Source: Bacteroidota bacterium (GTDB lineage Bacteria; Bacteroidota; Bacteroidia; 2-12-FULL-35-15). Taken from it: a stretch of 64,000 nucleotides of DNA. The stretch lies in the NCBI GenBank assembly GCA_947449315.1, contig CANFRC010000013.1:39003-103002 (forward strand), given 5' to 3'. The notes under the pieces were generated by a model. That model was not told where the DNA came from and searched no databases. It saw only the letters and a program-made list of their open reading frames with translations. Both the position numbers and the translations under genes were made by a program. Below are positions 53,089 through 61,060 of this stretch, in pieces (positions within the stretch are counted from its first letter, which is position 1; every line of letters begins with the position of its first letter).

Positions 53089-54453
53089 TTATCGCGCGAT
53101 GACAATCCGCTTCGTTACCGTATTCACGCCATCGTTCAGTTGCAAGAGATAAGTGCCATTGTATACCGTCTGTACATCTATATAACTGATCGTACTGCCG
53201 GCAGCAATGCTCGCTACTTTCACCAAACTTCCTTTCATGTCAAACAACTGAATCTGTATACCATGACGATTCATACCATTGAATTGTACCGCAACGAAAT
53301 CTTGCGTAGGTACTGGAAATACATTCACAGAAAAGCTTTCCGGACTAATCACTCCATTTGCACCCGTCGTGTCGATGTATTGTGTTACAGGCTCTGTAAT
53401 GCTCGTTACTTTCGCAGCTGTCTTCACACCATAATACGTTGGTCCGATGACATACGGATAGGCAGAATTCCAATTAGCGTCTACTGTAGCGAAATAGCAG
53501 TAAGTTCCGTTAGGATATTCAGGTGTTACGCAAAAACGACCATTATGCGCATCTAAATAATCTGCTTGACCAGCATGTGCAATCCACTCGTAATCTTCTT
53601 TATAGTGTCCTAACGGATACGTCGTGCTCACGGCAGGACCAGGTGTTACACTTGTTCCATTTGCATAGGTGGTTCTACTTGTGATATTTCTCAACTGATA
53701 GCCCGATTTAATGCGAACGATTCCGCCAGTACCATCTGCATTTGCATAACCGTAAGCCCCATAAATAGGGAAACCATCGTACGCAAAACCAATAAGTGGC
53801 GAATGATGTAAACTGTCGATAGCATATAATCCGTCCGCATCATAAAGATTACAAACGGTCGAAAGCACATTATAATCTAATTTAAACGCGGAAGGATTTT
53901 GGTGATGATGATAATTTCCGTTTGCTGGATGTCCTTTCGAACAGTCGAACCCTGCGCGCTCAGCAACGATCGCATCTCGGTTCCATACGTTTTGACCAGG
54001 AGGACCTTGAATCGGACCACCACCTTCAGCCATTGTTGTATTATTCCACGAAACGCCATCGCGTGAATCAAATAATGCAACACCGTTTGCGAATACTCCG
54101 ATATTACCCATCGTTACAGGTGTTGCAGTGCCGGTATTTTGTGTCGGGTTTAAAGGGAAAGAAAAGATAGCATGTTGGTTCGTTGTCAAGGATTTATTTC
54201 CATCCAAGAATGGCCCAGTCACATAACCTGGAACGCCCGTGGTACGGATATATACTTTCGTCGCGGAATAATACACGGTTTGTACATTGGCACTATCTGC
54301 GTCGTTAATAGCAGTAGAATTCCCTTGTACATAATGTCGGCCTTTCAATCCTGTTTTATTCTGAATCCAGCCTGTGATTGCAGGGTTGCTTACTTGCGCC
54401 TCCGCAAGGAATGTAAGGCAAAGTGAAAAGCTTAAGAAAAGACTCTTTTTCAT
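53089..54453 (-). CDS. YHYH-domain protein with T9SS type A tail
   Basis: The protein has 454 residues with a signal peptide at 1-19. The YHYH domain covers about 75-345: GVALFDSRDG (125-134), GNYHHHQNPSAF (179-190, where the smaller paralogue has YHYH), SPLIGFAYDGFPIYGAYGY and YPNGTYCYF. The end (VNVFPVPTQDFVAV to KRIVIAR) is a T9SS type A domain. It has its own CGAAGG-N16-CGTCTA promoter (54471-54498) and lies downstream of the MbnH gene. I infer a surface copper-related role; the domain itself has no known activity. Confidence 0.87.
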   Translation of the reverse strand: MKKSLFLSFSLCLTFLAEAQVSNPAITGWIQNKTGLKGRHYVQGNSTAINDADSANVQTVYYSATKVYIRTTGVPGYVTGPFLDGNKSLTTNQHAIFSFPLNPTQNTGTATPVTMGNIGVFANGVALFDSRDGVSWNNTTMAEGGGPIQGPPGQNVWNRDAIVAERAGFDCSKGHPANGNYHHHQNPSAFKLDYNVLSTVCNLYDADGLYAIDSLHHSPLIGFAYDGFPIYGAYGYANADGTGGIVRIKSGYQLRNITSRTTYANGTSVTPGPAVSTTYPLGHYKEDYEWIAHAGQADYLDAHNGRFCVTPEYPNGTYCYFATVDANWNSAYPYVIGPTYYGVKTAAKVTSITEPVTQYIDTTGANGVISPESFSVNVFPVPTQDFVAVQFNGMNRHGIQIQLFDMKGSLVKVASIAAGSTISYIDVQTVYNGTYLLQLNDGVNTVTKRIVIAR

Positions 54454-54470
54454 GCGTGATGTTTATTTAA

Positions 54471-54498
54471 TAGACGAATTCAATTTGCATTTCCTTCG
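54471..54498 (-). promoter_or_regulatory. Copper-type ECF promoter of the YHYH/T9SS gene
   Basis: Minus strand CGAAGG (54498-54493), 16 bases, CGTCTA (54476-54471), then TTAAAT. Seventeen bases separate it from the ATG at 54453. It lies in the 49-bp gap after the MbnH gene. Confidence 0.82.
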
Positions 54499-54502
54499 GT
54501 CT

Positions 54503-55510
54503 TTAGTTTTTAGGTTCGCTATAATTTTTGTTGAACACAAAAATTCTATCATTCAAGGTAAGCAAAAAAGCGATGATATCTGTCCGTTCTTTATCACTTA
54601 ATGGAATACCAGCACGTAGGCCTTCGTCTAAATTCGGATGTTGTACTATTCCTTTGGTATAATGTTTTAATACACTTTGCAAAGAGTTAAATCTTCCATC
54701 ATGCATATAGGGGTAGGTATAGCTCAAATTACGTAAGGAAGGTACTTTAAACTTTAAAGAGTCACTTGATTTTCTTGAGATGCGATAACGACCCACATCG
54801 TTCAATTCTGGGTTTACCGCTAATCCATTATCTGCAAATTGATGGTTCGTAAAAAGAGGTTCGGTATGACAACGATTACAATGCATACTAAACAATTGAT
54901 AGCCGCTTTGCTCCTGTGCGTTAAAGTTTGCTTTTCCCAATTTAACACTATCATACTTGCTGTTCGTACTTACTAAGGTTAATTGAAACGATTGAAGTGC
55001 ATTTAAGAATTTTTCGCCTGTGATAGGGCCTTTGCCATATGCAGTTTGAAAGGTACTTACGTAAGATGGATTCGCTTCTAGCTTTTGTAATACATGATTT
55101 AATTTTTCATCCATCTCAATTTTGTTTTCAATAGGCGCCAATGCTTGCGCATCTAAATGGAAGGAAGCGCCATCCCACATTAATTCCTTTGACCAAGCTA
55201 GATTGAATAGGGCAGGAGCGTTTCGTGTACCAATGCTGTCGTAGATACCATGACTCAGCGCATGATCTGTATGAGCAAAGGCATGATAGGAGTTATGACA
55301 GGATGCGCAAGAGATTGTATTGTTTTTCGATAGGATAGGGTCGTAAAAAAGCTTTCTTCCCAATTCAACCTTCGCTCGCGTTAGCTGGCTCACTTCCACT
55401 TTGTAAAAGGGAGCATTAAAGTAACTTGGTGCTTTCCAAACAGGGTTTTCCCACCGCACAAAGGATAGGCAACAAGTAACAAAAATAGTAAGCAGAATTA
55501 AGAAACGCAT
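54503..55510 (-). CDS. MbnH-like dihaem cytochrome c peroxidase family protein
   Basis: The protein has 335 residues from the ATG at 55510, which shares one base with the MbnP stop; a longer frame to 55528 is less likely. Two haem sites, CASCH (68-72) and CNRCH (211-215), place it in the MauG/cytochrome c peroxidase family; a third region, YPYMHDGRF (about 270-280), is typical. The pairing with MbnP indicates the MbnH branch, which oxidises a tryptophan of MbnP to kynurenine to create a copper site. Signal or lipoprotein start at about 1-15. Confidence 0.9.
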   Translation of the reverse strand: MRFLILLTIFVTCCLSFVRWENPVWKAPSYFNAPFYKVEVSQLTRAKVELGRKLFYDPILSKNNTISCASCHNSYHAFAHTDHALSHGIYDSIGTRNAPALFNLAWSKELMWDGASFHLDAQALAPIENKIEMDEKLNHVLQKLEANPSYVSTFQTAYGKGPITGEKFLNALQSFQLTLVSTNSKYDSVKLGKANFNAQEQSGYQLFSMHCNRCHTEPLFTNHQFADNGLAVNPELNDVGRYRISRKSSDSLKFKVPSLRNLSYTYPYMHDGRFNSLQSVLKHYTKGIVQHPNLDEGLRAGIPLSDKERTDIIAFLLTLNDRIFVFNKNYSEPKN

Positions 55511-56199
55511 CAGTGAATAAAAAAGCAATGTGCAAAGGAAGTAGCTATGCTAGCGGCTTTTGTGCCTGGTAGTTGAACGTGTGCCACCTCTCGTAGAAGA
55601 GCTTCTTGTAAAACTTGTTCTAAATGTAAATCAATATGAATAGTATTCGAGGACGCTATGTTTAATCGAACTTCGTTACAAGTGTTTTCATAAAAGTGAT
55701 AACCGCCAATATGGTAATGGAACTCGGTTTTAGGCCTTTCTTTTATACATAAGGGAGAATAACCCTCTAGTTTAAAATTGATATAGCCACTTTGCCAACT
55801 CCAATACATTTCATTCGAAGGGTCTAAATCGCCTTTCTCAATGCCTTTCATACTCGTGGCGCTGTCGATGCCTATTAGAAAACGAACTTCGCTAAATACG
55901 ATTTCTTTTCTTGTTGTAAAACGAACTTCGCTCTTCGCACTGTCGGATAGATCAATTAAATGACCAGGTGCTTTATCGCGGTATACGCAGCGTCCGTCTT
56001 GATACAGTTCTACATGAGAAATATAAAAACGAACTTTTGTAATGCGCGTGTTAGTGGGATTAGTGATAGCGGTATCAGACGTCGCTAAAGATAATGGGTT
56101 GCCGTTAAAACTGCCTTTAAATCGGAGACGGAGTTCCGTTTTAGCAATACCTTTAAGGCTGCATGTGGCCAGTAAAATTAAAATAAGATAAGATCGCAT
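55510..56199 (-). CDS. MbnP-like copper-binding protein
   Basis: The protein has 229 residues with a signal peptide at 1-19. The family core NEMYWSWQSGYINFKLEG (129-146) is clear and holds Trp 133 and 135. FHYHIGGY (160-167) supplies His residues. TRITKVRFYISHVEL (51-65) is also typical. MbnP binds copper once a Trp has been modified by MbnH. One-base coupling to the sensor gene before it and to MbnH after it shows one operon. Confidence 0.9.
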   Translation of the reverse strand: MRSYLILILLATCSLKGIAKTELRLRFKGSFNGNPLSLATSDTAITNPTNTRITKVRFYISHVELYQDGRCVYRDKAPGHLIDLSDSAKSEVRFTTRKEIVFSEVRFLIGIDSATSMKGIEKGDLDPSNEMYWSWQSGYINFKLEGYSPLCIKERPKTEFHYHIGGYHFYENTCNEVRLNIASSNTIHIDLHLEQVLQEALLREVAHVQLPGTKAASIATSFAHCFFIH

Positions 56200-56669
56200 T
56201 AGTCGTGAGGTGGAGGAGGTGGATGCCCTGCGTTACGAAAGAAATTGGCAAATCGTGGCAGCATGCGCTCAAAGTCATGCAGCTGTTCGCCTTTACAGAG
56301 TGATTTTATTTCTATAAAATGGTTTACATTGACAAGTTCCATCGCACGATGAATCGCCATTATTTGTGAAAGTAATGCGTTAGTCGTAGTCTCATTCGAT
56401 GGTTTTAAACTCGCCACATAATAGGCTTCCTTAGCCGCTATTAGCGAATCTTCTAGCACTTCTATTCGTGCGTGATGTTGCTTCGCTAAGTCGGCTAACT
56501 GTTCCGCTTGCTTGGAATCAAAGTGCAGCTCCTCGGCGATGATATGCTTAGGATCACTTCCATGAGGTGGCCTTGGTGGCAAACAAGGAGTAGATAGACG
56601 AATGAAAAATAAAACATTCGCTATAATTAGGCCAATGACCAAGATATAAAGTATCGTTATTTTATTCAT
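56199..56669 (-). CDS. Periplasmic metal sensor, CnrX/Spy-like
   Basis: The protein has 156 residues from the ATG at 56669; a longer frame reaches 56738 inside the previous gene. Membrane anchor at about 3-23 (ITILYILVIGLIIANVLFF), then a helical periplasmic domain: HIIAEELHFDSKQAEQLADL, KQHHARIEVLEDSL and HFIEIKSLCKGEQLHDFERM, as in CnrX/ZraP/Spy metal-sensing hairpins. The end is HPPPPPHD. It probably senses copper and releases the sigma factor through the small membrane protein. Confidence 0.8.
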   Translation of the reverse strand: MNKITILYILVIGLIIANVLFFIRLSTPCLPPRPPHGSDPKHIIAEELHFDSKQAEQLADLAKQHHARIEVLEDSLIAAKEAYYVASLKPSNETTTNALLSQIMAIHRAMELVNVNHFIEIKSLCKGEQLHDFERMLPRFANFFRNAGHPPPPPHD

Positions 56670-56913
56670 GATATAGCTGCATATGTAATTGTGATTGGAA
56701 ATAATTTTCTTGCTGTTTGCTGTCGGATTTTTTAGCAATTATCACATTCACGCTTATACTGAGCAAAGCTAAGATAAGTAGCGGAAGGATGATTTTAAAG
56801 GATTGTTCTTCCTTTGCTTTCAAGTCAATTTTTTGTTCAATTAAAGCTCGACTATGTTGCGGAGCTGCAATACGTTTGCCTGATTGAAGTAGTTCTAAAT
56901 TTTCCATATTCAT
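56662..56913 (-). CDS. Small membrane anti-sigma factor, CnrY-like
   Basis: The protein has 83 residues. A cytosolic part of about 40 residues (MENLELLQSGKRIAAPQH), one membrane segment at about 41-59 (IILPLLILALLSISVNVII) and a short periplasmic tail give the CnrY layout. It lies 15 bp after the sigma gene and overlaps the sensor start by 8 bp. A CGTCTA -10 element abuts the ATG, so an mRNA from it would begin near Met 3 (56907). Confidence 0.75.
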   Translation of the reverse strand: MNMENLELLQSGKRIAAPQHSRALIEQKIDLKAKEEQSFKIILPLLILALLSISVNVIIAKKSDSKQQENYFQSQLHMQLYHE

Positions 56914-56941
56914 TAGACGCTCTTTTTATTATTTCCCTTCG
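56914..56941 (-). promoter_or_regulatory. Copper-type ECF promoter inside the sigma operon
   Basis: Minus strand CGAAGG (56941-56936), 16 bases, CGTCTA (56919-56914). The -35 lies in the last codons of the sigma gene (EGK stop). The -10 touches the anti-sigma ATG. It could supply extra anti-sigma, sensor, MbnP and MbnH relative to sigma. Confidence 0.72.
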
Positions 56942-57441
56942 AAAATAATATTGATTTTTAATTTACTTTTTGCCCTGCTTAAGAGTGATTCAACTGCTTT
57001 TTCTGAAATCCCTAAAACACTTGCACACTCTTTCATACTCAGTCCTTCGATCTTTACTAATAAAAGGGCACTTTTCTGCTGCGGTGAAAGCTTGTTGATT
57101 TCATCAAAAATGAATTTTACACTTTCTTGCTGCTCAAGTGCAAAACCAGGATGATTCCAGGTATTGTTTTCTCTTGTATTTTTCTCTGCGAAGAAGAAAA
57201 GTGCTTTCAACGCATCCTTTCGTTGTTTGCTCCGCAAATAATCGATACAACGATTAACGGTAATTCTATAAATCCATGTTTTTAAACTCGATTCCTCTCT
57301 AAAGTCTTTGTGCTTAGCATGTATTCGTAGGAATACGTCCTGCATGATTTCCTCCGCATCTTCTTGATTTTGCACATGGTGGAATGCAAGACTAAAAACT
57401 AGGTCTTTGTGTGCCTCGTAAATTGCTAGAAAATCCTGCAT
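56929..57441 (-). CDS. ECF sigma factor of the copper-type regulon
   Basis: The protein has 170 residues. Region 2 at about 10-75 (LVFSLAFHHVQNQEDAEEIM, QDVFLRIHAKHKDF, LKTWIYRITVNRCIDYLRSK) and region 4 at about 115-165 (LSPQQKSALLLVKIEGLSMK and the helix-turn-helix ECASVLGISEKAVESLLSRA). It heads the order sigma, small anti-sigma, sensor, MbnP, MbnH, which parallels cnrH-cnrY-cnrX of metal resistance systems. Its own promoter carries CGAAGG-N16-CGTCTA, so it is autoregulated. Confidence 0.95.
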   Translation of the reverse strand: MQDFLAIYEAHKDLVFSLAFHHVQNQEDAEEIMQDVFLRIHAKHKDFREESSLKTWIYRITVNRCIDYLRSKQRKDALKALFFFAEKNTRENNTWNHPGFALEQQESVKFIFDEINKLSPQQKSALLLVKIEGLSMKECASVLGISEKAVESLLSRAKSKLKINIIFEGK

Positions 57442-57449
57442 CGATTTAT

Positions 57450-57477
57450 TAGACGAAAATTTTGGTTGTAACCTTCG
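57450..57477 (-). promoter_or_regulatory. Copper-type ECF promoter of the sigma gene
   Basis: Minus strand CGAAGG (57477-57472), 16 bases, CGTCTA (57455-57450), AATAAATCG?-type AT-rich stretch, ATG at 57441. With a start site about 7 bases after the -10, the mRNA would be nearly leaderless. Confidence 0.82.
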
Positions 57478-57562
57478 CTAAATTAGAAACTAAAAATGGA
57501 TACTTGTTTAATTCTCTCTTGTCAAAAGCAATAAATGCTTCATCAATTGTATCCTCAAACAC

Positions 57563-57593
57563 TTTTATTTTTCCTTTTAGCGCCGTAGGTTTG
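57563..57593 (+). promoter_or_regulatory. Housekeeping promoter of the AraC-type gene
   Basis: TTTT (57563-57566), 19 bases, TAGGTTTG (57586-57593) agrees with the Bacteroidota pattern. The ATG follows at 57605. Confidence 0.5.
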
Positions 57594-57604
57594 CATTCAA
57601 ATTC

Positions 57605-58354
57605 ATGAAAAGTGTAGGTCACGATATTGTGCAATATTATACTTCAGCGCAGTCAGCTGAAACTGTTTCGTATATTCTTTTTACGCAAGCAGCGAAGGGA
57701 TGGACGATTTATTTATACTTTGCTGTTGATAGTTGCGTGGTGATATCCAAAGAAGCTCCACTCGTTAGTCAGCATAGTTTTTTTTATCCGATTCAATTTT
57801 TAGAGCGCTATTATTCTTCAACGGATCTTTTGAATAAAAGAGCTACCCATACCTTAGAACTTTGTTGTGAGTCGAAGGAAATTTTGCACGGATATATAAA
57901 ACGTAGTGGTGCACTGGGGCCACAAGCCTATATGCTTTTAGAATCAAGTGCGCTGTCTTTATTGCTTTGTGTTTTACAAAAGGAACAATTGAAGACAAAT
58001 GCTATTTGTCAGCTATGCTCTTTTTCTAAAAACCCTGCTGATTCGAGTAAAATAGTAGAGGCGCAACAGTTGTTAATTGCAAATATGAAAATGCCGTTGA
58101 CAATCCCACAGTTAGCGCAGAAAGTCGGACTCAATCAATGTTATCTCAAAAGGGGGTTCAAAGAGCTATATGGGCAGACGATTTATGATTATTTGCAAGA
58201 GCAGCGTATGACGCAAGCGAAAGTTTTATTGAGCAATGCTAATTTGAATATGTCTCAAATTGCTGATATGGTAGGCTTTTCGAGTGCAAATAGTTTTGCC
58301 ACTGCCTTTAAGCGAATCGTCGGTATGCAACCTTCCGAGTGGGCTAAGAATTAA
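57605..58354 (+). CDS. AraC-family transcriptional regulator
   Basis: The protein has 249 residues. The C-terminal DNA-binding domain (about 150-249) has both helix-turn-helix units: LTIPQLAQKVGLNQCYLKRG (then FKELYGQTIYDYL) and MSQIADMVGFSSANSFATAF, with KRIVGMQPSEWAKN at the end. The N-terminal 140 residues are not recognised and contain no cupin motif. It may control the Rieske-porin genes downstream, which lie 94 bp away on the same strand. Confidence 0.93.
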   Translation: MKSVGHDIVQYYTSAQSAETVSYILFTQAAKGWTIYLYFAVDSCVVISKEAPLVSQHSFFYPIQFLERYYSSTDLLNKRATHTLELCCESKEILHGYIKRSGALGPQAYMLLESSALSLLLCVLQKEQLKTNAICQLCSFSKNPADSSKIVEAQQLLIANMKMPLTIPQLAQKVGLNQCYLKRGFKELYGQTIYDYLQEQRMTQAKVLLSNANLNMSQIADMVGFSSANSFATAFKRIVGMQPSEWAKN

Positions 58355-58448
58355 TTCCCGTTTAAGAAGCTATTTTTCCTTTTTGCGAACCCGTTTTCAC
58401 TCAAGCGTATATTTTCTTTGCAACGCAATTTGATGATTGCCTTTATTA

Positions 58449-58883
58449 ATGCAACGAAAAGAATTTTTGAGAACCTGTGCTTTTGCTTGTCTTTCGCTGA
58501 CAGCTGTCGGTACGCTATTACCGTCCTGCCAAGCAAGCCATACTGTCCTAGGTAGCATCGAAAAAGATACCCTGCAATTCCCTTTGCATTACTTTGTCGA
58601 TGTAAAAAGAAATGTACTAAAGAAATATCTAGTCGTGCAGCATGAAAGCTTACAATATCCGATTGTTGTTTATAACATCGCAGAAAATTCATTCGAAGCT
58701 TATTTGATGCGTTGCCCGCATCAAGGCGCCGAGCTACAAGTGTTTGGAGAACGTCTACAGTGCCCGGCTCACGGTAGTGAATTCGATGTGCATGGTAAAG
58801 TGATGAACCCGCCTGCAGATCAAAATTTGCGCCGTTTTAATCTTGAAATAATAGAAGAAAAAATAATAATACATTTGCAATGA
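58449..58883 (+). CDS. Rieske [2Fe-2S] protein, exported
   Basis: The protein has 144 residues from the ATG at 58449; a TTG upstream is less likely. Hydrophobic start with a lipobox-like LLPSC (about Cys 27). Cluster ligands: RCPHQGAEL (C and H, about 86-88) and CPAHGSEFD (C and H, about 101-104), followed by the loop NPPADQNLRRF. It is a soluble-type single Rieske domain, probably an electron carrier on the periplasmic side. The stop overlaps the porin ATG by 4 bp. Confidence 0.9.
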   Translation: MQRKEFLRTCAFACLSLTAVGTLLPSCQASHTVLGSIEKDTLQFPLHYFVDVKRNVLKKYLVVQHESLQYPIVVYNIAENSFEAYLMRCPHQGAELQVFGERLQCPAHGSEFDVHGKVMNPPADQNLRRFNLEIIEEKIIIHLQ

Positions 58884-60130
58884 GAACATTCGTTTTGTTT
58901 TTGGTTTTTACCTTTTCGCATTATCTAACGCAAGCGCAGATAGATTCTTCCCTTTTTAAAAAATCAACAGTAAGTACTTCGACAAAATCCTTAAACATGG
59001 ACGCTATTTACAACCGTCCTTTTATGTTGGGTACGCAGCAGCATGTCTCTTTAGGGGGCTATGTAGAGGGCAATTGGCAACATATGGCTACTAACGGAGT
59101 TTCATTAGGACATCAGTTTCAATTTCGTCGTATGAGTTTGTTTATGGCTTCTTCACTTTCACGCCACATCAAATTTTTATCTGAATTAGAATTTGAAAAT
59201 GATCCAGGTGAATTAATGGAAGGGGAGAAAATGGAAATTGATATTGAATATGCGGCTATCGATGTGGAGATCAATCCCTTACTTAATTTCCGCTCCGGTA
59301 TTATACTCAATCCCATCGGTGCCTTCAATCAAAATCACGATGGCCCGAAATGGGAATTCGTCGACCGCCCCATCGCCATGACACAACTCTTGCCTGCCAC
59401 CTGGAACAACGCCGGAGCAGGATTTTATGGAAAACAATACCGCGGCAATTGGATGCTCGGTTATGAAGCTTATCTCAGCTCCGGCTTCGATAGCTCTATC
59501 ATTCATAATGATAGAAGCAAAACCTATCTCCCAGAGGCACGACATAATGCAGCACGCCTAGCCTATATCCCTTCTGGTCGACCACTCTTCACAACTAAAA
59601 TAGCAGTACGTCAAAATAAAATAGGTGAGTTTGGAATTTCCTATATGGGACAAACCTATAACGTCTTCATGAAAAACAGTTTGAAGATCGACGCCCCTCG
59701 CCGTTTAGATGTGTTCGCCTTCGATTTTAATGTCTCCCTCGGAAAATTAAACACGAACCTAATTGGTGAATGTGCTTATGTGAAAGTGCAAGTGCCTTCA
59801 AGTATCTCATCTAACTACGGTTCAAAGCAGTTTGGCGCCTTCCTCGATATTGTACAACCTATCTTTAAAGGAATAGTTATGACGTGGAACGCGAGTGTTG
59901 TAAATCTCGCTTGTCGATTCGAATATGCGGATTGGAATCTCGGTACCTTCGCAGTTTCTAATTCTAAAATCTACGAGGAACTTTGGAGTGTAGTGCCGGC
60001 AATTTCTTTCCGACCAACACCACAAACAGTACTGCGTTTGAATTATCGTATACAACAACAGGCTGATTTTGTTGGCGACTTCACCATTAAAACTAAAGGC
60101 CTTTCTCTTGGGATGTCGGCCTATTTTTAA
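58880..60130 (+). CDS. Porin, phosphate-selective (OprO/P) type
   Basis: The protein has 416 residues with a signal peptide at 1-19. A beta-barrel follows: HVSLGGYVEGNWQHMA, then FQFRRMSLFMASSLSRHIKF, LLNFRSGIILNPIGAFNQNH, and a last strand GLSLGMSAYF with terminal Phe. The pattern fits OprP/OprO-like porins of Bacteroidota. The solute is unknown. Translational coupling to the Rieske gene is unusual and hints at a common redox or metal role. Confidence 0.83.
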   Translation: MRTFVLFLVFTFSHYLTQAQIDSSLFKKSTVSTSTKSLNMDAIYNRPFMLGTQQHVSLGGYVEGNWQHMATNGVSLGHQFQFRRMSLFMASSLSRHIKFLSELEFENDPGELMEGEKMEIDIEYAAIDVEINPLLNFRSGIILNPIGAFNQNHDGPKWEFVDRPIAMTQLLPATWNNAGAGFYGKQYRGNWMLGYEAYLSSGFDSSIIHNDRSKTYLPEARHNAARLAYIPSGRPLFTTKIAVRQNKIGEFGISYMGQTYNVFMKNSLKIDAPRRLDVFAFDFNVSLGKLNTNLIGECAYVKVQVPSSISSNYGSKQFGAFLDIVQPIFKGIVMTWNASVVNLACRFEYADWNLGTFAVSNSKIYEELWSVVPAISFRPTPQTVLRLNYRIQQQADFVGDFTIKTKGLSLGMSAYF

Positions 60131-61005
60131 GCGCCTTCCTCCAGATAGCCGAATTTGCCTGTTTGAAAATCATCAAAGGCTTGTATGATCTCTTCGCGTG
60201 TATTCATGACAAACGGACCATGCGCGGCAATTGGCTCGTGGATTGGCTCGCCACTCAATACGAGTATGATGCTGTCTTGTAAAGCTTTGATCTCGATGTT
60301 TTCGCCATCGTGCATAAAGGATACAAAGTGGTTTTCAGGAATCGCTTCTCCGTTCACCAAGGCTTCGCCCTCTATTACTAAAACACCGGAGTTATAATGA
60401 CTTGGAAAGCTATACTGTGCTTCGGCACCTGCTTTCAGCTTTGCATTCGAAAGATGAACGGGCGTAAATGTATTTGCCGGACCTTTGTGACCTGAATATT
60501 CACCCGCAATAAGTTCGATATAGCTATCTGCTCCGACAGGCACTTTCATCATCTTATCATTGCTAATCTCTTGATATTTCGGAGTCGACATTTTATCCTT
60601 GGCAGGTAGGTTTACCCACAGCTGTACCATTTGAAAATCGCCGCCTTGCTTACTCCAGCTAGCATCGTGGTATTCTTTGTGTAGTACGCCACTTGCTGCC
60701 GTCATCCATTGTACATCGCCCTCGCCAATGACACCACTATTGCCGGCACTATCGTGATGCGCCACACGGCCCTTATAAGCGATGGTTACGGTTTCGAAGC
60801 CGCGATGCGGATGAACGTCGACACCACGCGGATGAATACTCGGCGGGAAATGATGTTTCGCGCCATAATCTAGCATGATGAACGGACTCATCTCTTGCAT
60901 CGAAAGGCTCGGCATACTCGGGATGAAATTATGTACACGAAACCCGTCTCCGACAAAATGTGCAGGACGTGGCGCTATTATATGTTTAATTGATTTTGTT
61001 TTCAT
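60127..61005 (-). CDS. Pirin family protein
   Basis: The protein has 292 residues. The N-terminal cupin holds the metal ligands: HPHRGFETVTIAYKGRVAHH (His about 66, 68 and 110 region) and GVLHKEYHD (Glu). The C-terminal pirin domain begins near 170 (TPVHLSNAKLKAGAEAQYSF). Relatives are quercetinases or redox cofactors. It converges on the porin gene with a 4-bp overlap of the ends. Confidence 0.93.
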   Translation of the reverse strand: MKTKSIKHIIAPRPAHFVGDGFRVHNFIPSMPSLSMQEMSPFIMLDYGAKHHFPPSIHPRGVDVHPHRGFETVTIAYKGRVAHHDSAGNSGVIGEGDVQWMTAASGVLHKEYHDASWSKQGGDFQMVQLWVNLPAKDKMSTPKYQEISNDKMMKVPVGADSYIELIAGEYSGHKGPANTFTPVHLSNAKLKAGAEAQYSFPSHYNSGVLVIEGEALVNGEAIPENHFVSFMHDGENIEIKALQDSIILVLSGEPIHEPIAAHGPFVMNTREEIIQAFDDFQTGKFGYLEEGA

Positions 61006-61060
61006 CTTACAAAGTTAGACTTCTTCATTATAGCATCACCTTGATATGTGTCAAGAATGC

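Noticed and set aside
53195..53208. CTGCCGGCAG inside the YHYH gene as another palindromic insertion
   Set aside because: Short, and the encoded residues fit the T9SS tail; no sign of an insert.
56585..56615. TAGACG followed at 16 bases by a partial match to the ECF -35
   Set aside because: The -35 differs (TTCGCT instead of CCTTCG) and the site lies within the sensor gene without a start nearby.
57449..57634. 61-codon minus-strand frame before the ECF sigma gene
   Set aside because: It overlaps the AraC-type start, the AraC promoter and the ECF promoter of the sigma gene, which explain the region better.
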